Notes under the pieces: generated by a model
Databases searched by the model: none
The model's input: only the letters and a program-made list of their open reading frames with translations
Told to the model about the DNA's origin: nothing
Shown: positions 54,903 to 61,999 of the stretch, in pieces
How the letters are laid out: each line of letters begins with the position of its first letter
Numbering within the stretch: position 1 is the first letter of the stretch
Translations under genes and position numbers: made by a program
Source of the DNA: an uncultured Atopobium sp.
GTDB taxonomy: Bacteria > Actinomycetota > Coriobacteriia > Coriobacteriales > Atopobiaceae
Direction of reading: 5' to 3'
Length of the DNA: 64,000 nt
Assembly: GCA_916715765.1 (NCBI GenBank)
Contig: CAKAPG010000004.1
Coordinates: 1-64,000, forward strand

Positions 54903-56168
54903 TTGCCTACAACACAGCAGATTCTTCCCAAAAAAGAAGTCACTACTTTTGCATTTGCGTTGTGCCATTTTGTAGTTGACTTTGCATGCGTATCTACCAT
55001 GCTCTGCGCGGTAAGCCGAGTGTTGGGAGAGTCTGGCCAGGGTTCGATGGAAGTTGTTACGCTAAGTATTTTACTGTATGACATAGTTGCCTTTACCCTG
55101 CAGCTCCCTATAGGCATTGCACTGGATCAGCTGGATAAGAACTCCTATGCCGCCTTACTTTCGTATGCTTTAGTGGGCGCTGGAGTTATTCTTTCTCTGG
55201 TCCCTATAGCCCTTCTCGAGTGGCCTGCGATTCTTTTGCTTGCGATTGGAAACGCGCTCTTCCATAGTGCAGGTGGACTGAGCGTCCTTAATATCTCGCA
55301 AAAACATGCAGGACCTTCGGGAATCTTTATTGCAACTGGTGCAATTGGAGTCTTTTTAGGCACGCAAAGTGCTCAAATAGAAAGACTTCAGATTGCGTTT
55401 TCCCTGCTTGTACTGTTGTTCTTATGCGCAAGCATTACCCGAGTGGTGCAAAAAGTTAATAAAAAGTATTGGAATATACATAACGTTCCCTTTGCCATTC
55501 CTGAGTTTTCTTCTCGCACTTTGCTTGCAATCTTCTTGCTCTGCTTTGTGGTTGCGCTCAGAAGCTACACCGGCATAGTCATGGCGTTTCCTTGGAAGAG
55601 CGAAATGCTCCTGTTGGCTTTGAGCATTCTTGGTGTATTTGCAGGTAAAGCCCTTGGCGGAATGGTTGCCGACCGTATTGGTTTTAGAACTACAGCTATT
55701 TTCTCGCTCATTGCCGCAGCTACTTTATTTGTTCCTTCATGGGAGATGCCTCTTATGGGCCTCCTAGCTGTGTTTTTCTTTAATTTTACAATGGCGATCA
55801 CGCTGGCTTCTTTGGCTAATATTTTGCACGAAGCAAAGGGAACCGCATTTGGCTTGGCCAGTTTCTCTTTGGCGATAGGCGCTTTACCTGCGCTCGTAGG
55901 ATTCCGTATTGAACATCCTGTAATGCTCTCTGGTATCAGTTTGGTCTCGGCACTTGCGTTGGGTGTAGGTCTTACGTTAGTCAAAGATTCCGTGGCTACA
56001 GGGCCATTTGGTCATGAGCGTATGTTCCAGGCAGCACAAGTTGTTGAGGCTGTAGAGGAAGATAATCTAATCGCAGAGCTATCTGATCAGGTTGATGAGC
56101 TTGCGGTTGAAGATGAGTGCACGGCTGAAGACTATCTTGTTGATGAAGACAAACAAGTAGAAGGCTAA
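54903..56168 (+). CDS. MFS transporter
   Basis: 421 residues with about 12 hydrophobic segments and a major facilitator pattern, including LQLPIGIALDQLDK between helices 2 and 3 and GKALGGMVADRIGFRTT at the matching place in the second half. A C-terminal acidic tail of about 50 residues (VEEDNLIAEL to the end) is unusual. Start is TTG 54903 with only a weak site, close behind the small membrane protein gene, suggesting coupled translation. Substrate is unknown; the sequence gives no hint beyond a Lys/Asp-poor pore. Confidence 0.85.
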   Translation: MPTTQQILPKKEVTTFAFALCHFVVDFACVSTMLCAVSRVLGESGQGSMEVVTLSILLYDIVAFTLQLPIGIALDQLDKNSYAALLSYALVGAGVILSLVPIALLEWPAILLLAIGNALFHSAGGLSVLNISQKHAGPSGIFIATGAIGVFLGTQSAQIERLQIAFSLLVLLFLCASITRVVQKVNKKYWNIHNVPFAIPEFSSRTLLAIFLLCFVVALRSYTGIVMAFPWKSEMLLLALSILGVFAGKALGGMVADRIGFRTTAIFSLIAAATLFVPSWEMPLMGLLAVFFFNFTMAITLASLANILHEAKGTAFGLASFSLAIGALPALVGFRIEHPVMLSGISLVSALALGVGLTLVKDSVATGPFGHERMFQAAQVVEAVEEDNLIAELSDQVDELAVEDECTAEDYLVDEDKQVEG

Positions 56169-56172
56169 TGGC

Positions 56173-56550
56173 ATGGACGACCAAATATTTTTATTGCCGT
56201 ATTTGATGACCGTTATTCCGATATTTGCGTTTTGTCTGATTCTGACTATTACTGTTGAGCTTATTGTCGCAAAATCGCTTGGCGTTAAAGACAATCACGC
56301 GCTGCTGATTGTTGTGGCTGCACAGGTGCTTACCAATCCAATCGCTGTTTTTATCACAAGTGTCCTTGTTAATGTGGTTGCTAACGACGCTCAATATTGG
56401 GCGTGCGTCATAGCGGTTGAGCTGGCCGTTATTGCTGTTGAAGGTCTCATTTACAAGGTAAAAAGAGTAAGCGACGCTCCATGGACACTTTCAATCTTGT
56501 CTAATCTTGCATCGGTGTCTGTGGGTATTCTCGTTCAAACACTTATATAA
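56173..56550 (+). CDS. Hypothetical multi-pass membrane protein
   Basis: 125 residues with about four hydrophobic segments (LMTVIPIFAFCLILTITVEL; ALLIVVAAQVLTNPIAVFIT; WACVIAVELAVIAVEGLIY; and the C-terminal helix). Family not recognised with confidence. It starts 4 bases after the MFS stop and is the last gene of a three-gene operon, ended by the hairpin at 56557. It may assist the transporter; that is inference from position only. Confidence 0.7.
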   Translation: MDDQIFLLPYLMTVIPIFAFCLILTITVELIVAKSLGVKDNHALLIVVAAQVLTNPIAVFITSVLVNVVANDAQYWACVIAVELAVIAVEGLIYKVKRVSDAPWTLSILSNLASVSVGILVQTLI

Positions 56551-56556
56551 AAATTT

Positions 56557-56593
56557 AGCGAGAAACCCTGTGAATAGGAGGGGGTTTCTCGCC
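56557..56593. terminator. Hairpin terminator made of inverted TTTCTCGCC motifs
   Basis: GCGAGAAACCC (56559-56569) pairs with GGGTTTCTCGC (56582-56592) across 12 bases, between the convergent membrane-protein gene (+) and the 46-codon gene (-). Like 22421-22447 it consists of two facing copies of the overrepresented motif. Confidence 0.7.
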
Positions 56594-56621
56594 AAATCTG
56601 GGTGATTTATGAGATGAAGCC

Positions 56622-56762
56622 TTAATGGATAATTGCAATAAGAAGAGCTCCGACCATAAGACCAATGGATGTTCTTAATGCCACTGATGCTTGCCTGTGC
56701 AAGAGTTTTTGCGCACGAGTTGCGTGAGTAAACTGGGCTTTTGAGGTGTTAAGTGTGTGCAT
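56622..56762 (-). CDS. 46-residue membrane peptide in the metal-transporter operon
   Basis: Short gene found by reading the minus strand after the permease. ATG 56762 has a textbook AAAGGAGG site 4 bases upstream. The peptide has a polar, basic first half (QFTHATRAQKLLHRQA) and one C-terminal membrane segment (ASVALRTSIGLMVGALLIAI). It follows the metal permease stop by 13 bases and ends before the hairpin at 56557, so it is the fourth gene of the importer operon. Small one-helix proteins often adjust the transporter they are encoded with; that role is inference. The family is not recognised. Confidence 0.65.
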   Translation of the reverse strand: MHTLNTSKAQFTHATRAQKLLHRQASVALRTSIGLMVGALLIAIIH

Positions 56763-56775
56763 TGGTCCTCCTTTC

Positions 56776-57612
56776 TTAGTTCTTGCTTAGTATATGTCCA
56801 AAAGTAAACCTAGGCAAACTCTTTAGTATAAAAATGATGCAAAAAACCACGCCGAGGGTAAGGCCAATCATGCCTCCGGAAGAGGCATCTAGGTAATAAC
56901 TGCCCGTTATTCCTATCAAAACGCTGGCCGTGGCAATAAGCGGAGAAATCCAGAGCATATGGCGCATCTGATTGGTAAGAAGCCTTGCGCAGGCGCCAGG
57001 AACAATAAGCAGCGAGACTGACAAAATGACGCCAACTGCCTGGAGCGATATGACAATTGCGAGGGCTAGGGCAACAAGCAAAAATGAAGTGAGTGTTTTA
57101 GTAGAAAGACCGATTGCTTGAACCTGTGTGGGATCAAATGAAAGCAAGGTCAGATCCTTGTTTTTAAGGATGAGTAAGATTGCAATGGGAAGACCAATAC
57201 AAAGAACTTGCAGCATATCGGGAGTAGTGACACCTAAAAGGTTTCCAAAGAGAATGTGCGAGAGGTTAATTTGACTTGGAACCTTGGATATGAGAACTGT
57301 TCCCAGCGCAAAAAACGTTGTAAATACAATGCCGATAGCAGTATCAGGGCGCACAATTTGGCTCTTTTTGACTTGTCCGACCAACACCACGGTAATGAGA
57401 GCAAACACAAGTGCTCCTATCAGATAGGGAAGCCCCAGCAGGTGAGCAATGACCACGCCTGGGAGAATAGAATGCGAGATGGCGTCGCCCATAAGCGACC
57501 ATCCCATATGTGTGATCCAGCAGCTCAAAAGCCCGCAGACTATGGCGGTTGCAATTCCGGTGATGAGGGCTCGCTGCATGAATGCGTATTGGAGAATGTC
57601 TACCTCAGGCAT
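56776..57612 (-). CDS. Metal ABC transporter permease (ABC-3 family)
   Basis: 278-residue permease with eight or nine hydrophobic helices, of the family including MntB, ZnuB and TroC/D. Recognisable: GLLSCWITHMGWSLMGDAIS, HSILPGVVIAHLLGLPYLIG and TASVLIGITGSYYLDASSGG. It forms the channel for the metal delivered by the lipoprotein at 58365-59387. Start ATG 57612 follows GAGGAGGT and overlaps the ATPase gene by 8 bases; an earlier in-frame start would lie deeper in that gene. Chromosome order is binding protein, ATPase, permease, small peptide. Confidence 0.92.
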   Translation of the reverse strand: MPEVDILQYAFMQRALITGIATAIVCGLLSCWITHMGWSLMGDAISHSILPGVVIAHLLGLPYLIGALVFALITVVLVGQVKKSQIVRPDTAIGIVFTTFFALGTVLISKVPSQINLSHILFGNLLGVTTPDMLQVLCIGLPIAILLILKNKDLTLLSFDPTQVQAIGLSTKTLTSFLLVALALAIVISLQAVGVILSVSLLIVPGACARLLTNQMRHMLWISPLIATASVLIGITGSYYLDASSGGMIGLTLGVVFCIIFILKSLPRFTFGHILSKN

Positions 57613-58357
57613 GGAGCACCTCCTCAATGTGGGTGTCTTCGGAAATACCAAGGTTCTGCAGGAGGGCGTCTCCAGAAAGAATTTCTTTTGAGGGACCCTG
57701 CGCGGTGATGGTTTTATTGATGACCAGGCAAAGCGGGAATTTTTGCTGAGCTAGGTTGATGTCGTGAATTGAAACGAGCAATGTTTTGCCTTCTTTGCTG
57801 AGGTTATTGAGTTGCTCGGTAATGATGGCCTCAGAGCGAGCGTCTACTCCTGCAAACGGTTCGTCGAGAAACACCAGTTCAGCAGCTTGCGCTATTCCGC
57901 GTGCCACAAAAACACGCTTTCTTTGTCCGCCCGAGAGTTGGGCAAGTGGACGATCTGCAAGGTCGGCCAGGTTAACGCGTTCAAGTGCCTGGGCAACCAG
58001 CTCTTTGTCCTGAGTGGAAGGTATGCGCATCCAGCCCTGGTGAACATATCTTCCCTGCATAACAACGTCTTTTACGAGCAGCGGAAACGTTGCGTCAATT
58101 GCCTCCGTTTGAGGGACGTAAGCGACTTTTCCCTGCTTGCGCGCCTGTGAAAGAGGTTGCTGACCCCAAGTAAGTGACCCCTCCCATGCAATGGTGTCCA
58201 TCAGTGCTTTGAAGAGCGTGGATTTACCGGCGCCATTGACGCCAACAAGTGCGCAAAGATCTCCTGTTGAAAGCGAGAAATTCACGTCATAAATGACGGG
58301 TTTCTCGCGGTCTTTTTTCTCGTACCAGGCACAAAGTTGCGAAACACAAAGATTCAT
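57605..58357 (-). CDS. Metal ABC transporter ATPase
   Basis: 250 residues: Walker A GVNGAGKST near 42, Q-loop YVPQTE, signature LSGGQRKR (the RKR variant is typical of ZnuC/MntA-type ATPases), Walker B VFLDEPFAGVD and H-loop SIHDIN. It powers uptake by the permease at 56776-57612. ATG 58357 follows GGAAGG by about 9 bases and lies 7 bases after the stop of the binding-protein gene; the frame upstream of it runs inside that gene without a ribosome site. Confidence 0.92.
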   Translation of the reverse strand: MNLCVSQLCAWYEKKDREKPVIYDVNFSLSTGDLCALVGVNGAGKSTLFKALMDTIAWEGSLTWGQQPLSQARKQGKVAYVPQTEAIDATFPLLVKDVVMQGRYVHQGWMRIPSTQDKELVAQALERVNLADLADRPLAQLSGGQRKRVFVARGIAQAAELVFLDEPFAGVDARSEAIITEQLNNLSKEGKTLLVSIHDINLAQQKFPLCLVINKTITAQGPSKEILSGDALLQNLGISEDTHIEEVLHA

Positions 58358-58364
58358 CGAACAA

Positions 58365-59387
58365 TTACCTTCCCATGAGACCAGATACGATTGCGTCTGC
58401 GTCGTGTTGCAGCAGGTCAAGATAGGTGGGCACGGGGCCGTCAGCTTCCGAAAGGGAGTCTACATACAAAATGTTCTTCTCGTCAGTTCTGAGGACAGCG
58501 CCCGTCTCGTCGGCTACCTGCTGCATTGCCTTGGGGCTTACCGTGGATTCACAGAATACTGCGGGGATTTGCTGGGCTTTTACGGCTTCGACAACCTTGG
58601 CAATCTGCTGCGGAGTGCCTTCATCAGCGGCGTTAACGGCCCAAAGGTAGAGCTCCTTCATGTTGGTGTCGCGGCACAGGTACGAGAACGCTCCCTCGCA
58701 AGTCACCAGCGTACGCTGGCTCTCCGGCAGGGTGCTAAGCTCCTCAATCAGGTGAGAGGAGATGTTGTCGAGCTCCTTTTTGTATGCGTCGCCGTTGACC
58801 TCGAAGTCCTTGGCGTGGTCAGGGACAAGGTTGCTCAGCGCGCGGACGATATTCTCGACATAGATTTTGCCGTTTGCGGGCGACATCCACGCATGCGGAT
58901 TGGCCTGACCCTGGTAGTCACCCTCTGCGATGGGGATGGCGGTGATGCCTTCGCTGAGGTCAGCGCGCTGTGCTTGCGAGTCGGCAACAAAGCGTTCAAA
59001 CCAGCGCTCAAGCCCCAGTCCGTTGTTGAGGATGAGCTGGGCTTTTTGCGCGCGCTTGAGGTCGTCGGGCGTGGGCTCGTAGTCGTGGATTTCGGCGCCG
59101 GCCTTGGTGATGGACTCTACCTGACAAAACTCGCCCGCAACGCGAGAAGCCATGTCCTGGATCACGGTGAAGGTGGTCAAGACGAGGGGAGCCGAAGAGT
59201 TCTGGTTTTGCGCGGCGCTTGAGCTGGTAGCAGAATCGCGTGGGCCACACGCGGCGAGAGAAGCGAAGGCTGCCGTGGAACTTGCGCCGAGTAAGGCCAG
59301 CGCTGACCTGCGGGTTAGGAGAGGGTTGCGGGTGGCGTGCGGATGTGGGTTTGCGACTGCCGGGTTATGCGTGCAGCAATGTTTCAT
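58365..59387 (-). CDS. Metal-binding lipoprotein of ABC importer (TroA/MntA family)
   Basis: 340 residues. The start MKHCC is followed by a His-containing stretch, then a twin-arginine-like signal (LLTRRSALALLGASS) ending at lipobox SLAAC, so it is lipid-anchored outside the membrane. Metal ligands typical of the family: His in EIHDYEPTPDDL, His in NPHAWMSP, Glu in TCEGAFSYL and Asp in LYVDSLSE. The His-His-Glu-Asp set is that of Mn/Fe binders (PsaA/MntA), not the His-rich zinc loop type. ATG 59387 has GGAAG upstream. A 26-base palindrome (59515-59540) upstream is a probable metal-repressor operator. Confidence 0.9.
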   Translation of the reverse strand: MKHCCTHNPAVANPHPHATRNPLLTRRSALALLGASSTAAFASLAACGPRDSATSSSAAQNQNSSAPLVLTTFTVIQDMASRVAGEFCQVESITKAGAEIHDYEPTPDDLKRAQKAQLILNNGLGLERWFERFVADSQAQRADLSEGITAIPIAEGDYQGQANPHAWMSPANGKIYVENIVRALSNLVPDHAKDFEVNGDAYKKELDNISSHLIEELSTLPESQRTLVTCEGAFSYLCRDTNMKELYLWAVNAADEGTPQQIAKVVEAVKAQQIPAVFCESTVSPKAMQQVADETGAVLRTDEKNILYVDSLSEADGPVPTYLDLLQHDADAIVSGLMGR

Positions 59388-59514
59388 AGTGACTTCCTTC
59401 AAAGAGATGAGAGCAGGTAGCTACGGGACTGAAAGCAAGAAACTGATAGCGTGAGGCCAAGAGTTAGGAGTTTGGAGCTACGAGCTCAACGGGTTTCTCG
59501 CCATATTGTATTCC

Positions 59515-59540
59515 TAAAAGTTAGCTATGTCTAACTTTTA
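59515..59540. promoter_or_regulatory. Metal-repressor-like operator, 10-base perfect palindrome
   Basis: TAAAAGTTAG, 6 bases, CTAACTTTTA. It lies 128 bases before the lipoprotein start, at the expected promoter position of the Mn/Fe importer operon. The core GTTAGCTnTnTCTAAC is shared with 9788-9803 in front of the ECF operon. A DtxR/MntR-type repressor is the likely ligand by half-site similarity. Confidence 0.65.
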
Positions 59541-59581
59541 AGATTTTTGAGGAAAGAAAAAGACTTCAGTTTGCAGACAAA

Positions 59582-59599
59582 TGTCCAAAAGATTGAACG
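59582..59599. promoter_or_regulatory. Degenerate TGTCCAA-N4-TTGaACg palindrome
   Basis: Matches the palindrome at 48590 with two changes in the right arm and the same 4-base spacer. It lies between the divergent importer and dehydrogenase operons. The gap 59388-59770 contains nothing else except AT-rich promoter DNA. Confidence 0.35.
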
Positions 59600-59770
59600 T
59601 GAAATTTAATGTGTCATTTATGTCACATTTTAAGCAAATTATTTTCTTTTAACGCATTGACCATAGGATTTGTGGTTAAAAAATATTTTTTGTATAGAAA
59701 ATTATGTGAATATGACTAGAATTTATTTGTTTTCCAATGGTTTGTGCTCATGAAAAAAAGGAGAGAGAGC

Positions 59771-60523
59771 ATGGCATTCGATTTTACAGGTAAGTTGGTT
59801 CTGGTTACAGGCGGAAGCGCTGGTATTGGCGCTGAGATCTCCAAGGGTATTGTTGCTGGAGGTGGACACGTAATCGTTTGCTCTCGTCACGAGGACACTG
59901 GTCGCAAGTTTGTCGAGGAGCTTGGCGAGGGTAACTTCTTCTACACAATGGACATTGCAGACGCAGAGGGCGTTAAGAAGACCGTTGCTCAGATTCTTGA
60001 GGAGTGCGGCGACGTCAACGTTCTTATCAACTGTGCTGGTCGCATCAGCTCCGTTCCTTTTACCGAGGTTGACGACAAAGAGTGGAACAACACCATCAAC
60101 ACCAACCTCACTGGTACTTACAACGTAACTCACGCTCTGTGGCAGCACTTTATTGACCGTGGCGGCGCTCGCATTGTTAACGTTTCTTCCGTTGCAGGCA
60201 AGATTGGCGGCGGCCTCCTTGGTACCGTTGCTTATGCATCTTCCAAGGCTGGTATGAACGGCTTTACCAAGGCTATCGCTAAAGAGGGCGGCAAGTACGG
60301 CATTTCTTGTAACGCAGTTTGCCCATCTTTCACCATTACAGATATGACCACTGCACTCTCCAACGATGAGGAGAAGTACAAGAAGGTCGTAGGTATCATT
60401 CCTCTTGGCCGTCCTGCAAAGGCATCTGAGCCTGCACAGATGGTACTGTTCTTTGCTTCTGACGCTGCAAGCTTCGTCAACGGTGAGGTTGGCGACTGCG
60501 ACGGCGGCATCGTAATGGACTAG
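59771..60523 (+). CDS. Short-chain dehydrogenase/reductase, KduD-like context
   Basis: 250-residue classical SDR: NAD(P) loop TGGSAGIG, NCAG motif (LINCAGRIS), catalytic Ser in VNVSSVAG and Tyr-x3-Lys in YASSK. Start ATG 59771 follows AAGGAG; an in-frame ATG 27 bases earlier precedes the ribosome site. The gene is followed at once by a 2-keto-3-deoxygluconate permease, so it may be a KduD-type dehydrogenase acting on 2,5-diketo-3-deoxygluconate or a similar sugar acid; the sequence alone only supports the SDR family. Confidence 0.88.
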   Translation: MAFDFTGKLVLVTGGSAGIGAEISKGIVAGGGHVIVCSRHEDTGRKFVEELGEGNFFYTMDIADAEGVKKTVAQILEECGDVNVLINCAGRISSVPFTEVDDKEWNNTINTNLTGTYNVTHALWQHFIDRGGARIVNVSSVAGKIGGGLLGTVAYASSKAGMNGFTKAIAKEGGKYGISCNAVCPSFTITDMTTALSNDEEKYKKVVGIIPLGRPAKASEPAQMVLFFASDAASFVNGEVGDCDGGIVMD

Positions 60524-60533
60524 GTGATTGTTG

Positions 60534-61529
60534 ATGGCTACAAAAGAACCAATTTCTATTCAGCACCCATTTAAGGCACTGGGCCGCATCCCAGGTGCAA
60601 ACATTCTGATTCCTCTGCTACTTGGTGTTTTTATGAACACGTTCTTCCCAGAGGTATTCCCAACGCTTGGCAGCTTTACCGCAGCAATGACCGTTAAGGG
60701 TACTGCTGCTCTGGTTGGCGCCTTTATGCTGTGCGTTGGCGCAACTATTTCGTTCAAGAGCGCACCAAAGGCAGCACTTCGCGGCGCAATCATCATTATT
60801 TCTAAGGTTGTGTTCTGCGTTGCTCTTGGCCTTGCTGTTCTGTTCTTCCTGAACGACAACCTGCTTGGTCTTTCTTCTATGGTTATCCTTGCTGCTTGCT
60901 CTGGTGCAAACAACTCCATGTACGCAGGTCTGATGGCTGATTACGGTAACGAGTATGAGCAGGGTGCAGTTGCAATTACTACGCTGGTTGTTGGCCCTCC
61001 AGTTACCATGCTTGCTCTTGGTGCAACTGGTCAGTCGCCAATTAACTGGTCTTTGCTTGGCGCAGTTCTGCCAATTATTATTGGTATTCTGCTTGGCAAC
61101 TTCTTCCCATCCATGAAGAAGATGCTCACAAGCGCTCTGCCAGCAATTATTGTTATGACCTTCTTTGCTATGGGAACTACCATGAAGTTTGATTCCCTCA
61201 TCATGGCTGGTCCTGCAGGTATTCTGCTTGGCGTTATCTGCTCCGTTTGCGGTGGCTTTATCAACTACTTTGTTGATCGCGCAACTGGCGGAACTGGTAT
61301 TGCTGGTGTTGCTATTTCTTCCTGCGCAGGTGCAAATGCACTTACACCTGCTGCTATGGCAGAGGCTAACCCTGCTCTGTATGGCGGAGCTGCTCTTGCA
61401 ACAGCAAACGCACAGGTAGCAGCTGCAGTTATCGTTACTGCAATCCTGACTCCTTTGATCACTGGTTACGTTGCTGAGCACTTTGCTAAGAAAGACAACG
61501 CTTCCGAGGAAGTTGTTGAGGCTGCTTAA
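60534..61529 (+). CDS. kdgT: 2-keto-3-deoxygluconate permease family transporter
   Basis: 331 residues, about ten hydrophobic segments. The opening PFKALGRIPGANILIPLLLG and later CSGANNSMYAGLM and SSCAGANALTPAAMAEAN are characteristic of KdgT (proton-driven uptake of keto-deoxy sugar acids from pectin or uronate breakdown). ATG 60534 follows AGGTGA; TTG 60528 is in frame but closer to the site. It starts 10 bases after the SDR stop, so they are one operon, ended by the terminator at 61551. No kdgK or kdgA is in the window, so the pathway is only partly represented. Confidence 0.9.
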   Translation: MATKEPISIQHPFKALGRIPGANILIPLLLGVFMNTFFPEVFPTLGSFTAAMTVKGTAALVGAFMLCVGATISFKSAPKAALRGAIIIISKVVFCVALGLAVLFFLNDNLLGLSSMVILAACSGANNSMYAGLMADYGNEYEQGAVAITTLVVGPPVTMLALGATGQSPINWSLLGAVLPIIIGILLGNFFPSMKKMLTSALPAIIVMTFFAMGTTMKFDSLIMAGPAGILLGVICSVCGGFINYFVDRATGGTGIAGVAISSCAGANALTPAAMAEANPALYGGAALATANAQVAAAVIVTAILTPLITGYVAEHFAKKDNASEEVVEAA

Positions 61530-61550
61530 TCGCCCGTAAAGTTTCAAGTG

Positions 61551-61584
61551 AAAAATCCCAGCACCTTCGGGTGCTGGGATTTTT
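61551..61584. terminator. Strong terminator with UUCG loop
   Basis: 15-base perfect stem including flanking A/T (core ATCCCAGCACC / GGTGCTGGGAT), TTCG loop and T run; the A run on the other side makes it potentially bidirectional. Confidence 0.95.
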
Positions 61585-61702
61585 TGTGCCTTGCGTGCCG
61601 TTGGTTTCTTGTAGAGACGCTCAAAGAAGGTTGATAAACGACTGATAAGTAGGCAGCGGATGCCTCAGATTCTTCGGAAAACGCTCGAATAAGTCTCCAA
61701 GT

Positions 61703-61905
61703 GGTAAAAAATCCGTTTAGTTGGGGTTTTCATTTTTCTGCATACAACGTTTGCCCAGATAAAAGTTTTTAGTGCGGTAAAAAATCGTCTTAACTGGGGA
61801 TAAATCGGCTAATTTTCAATTTTCATCCCCAACTAAACGGGTTTTTTACCTTTTTAGGCACATAATTTAAAGCTCAAAAATTATGTATTCATAGAATTGA
61901 ATATA
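61703..61905. repeat. Dispersed intergenic repeat, copy C
   Basis: Arms at 61703-61726 and 61776-61798 (direct) and 61827-61850 (inverted), then a TATTCA...TGAATA hairpin at 61886-61903. Same layout as copies A and B. It lies between convergent genes. Confidence 0.85.
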
Positions 61906-61919
61906 ATAATCTGATTATG

Positions 61920-61952
61920 CAAAAAGGGTCAGAACGGAACGTTCTGACCCTT
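61920..61952 (-). terminator. Terminator of the AraC regulator gene
   Basis: 13-base perfect stem (AAGGGTCAGAACG / CGTTCTGACCCTT), GAA loop; five T follow on the minus strand. It lies 48 bases beyond the stop at 62000. Confidence 0.85.
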
Positions 61953-61999
61953 AACTTTGTTACTAAAAAGACTGAAGTTCGCTATTTTGTAAACGACAC

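Noticed and set aside
58293..59222. 309-codon plus-strand frame across the metal lipoprotein gene
   Set aside because: Antisense shadow; the minus-strand protein has lipobox and all metal ligands.
60618..61547. 309-codon Cys/Ser/Asn-rich minus-strand frame across kdgT
   Set aside because: Composition is that of the complement of a hydrophobic membrane protein gene; no ribosome site.
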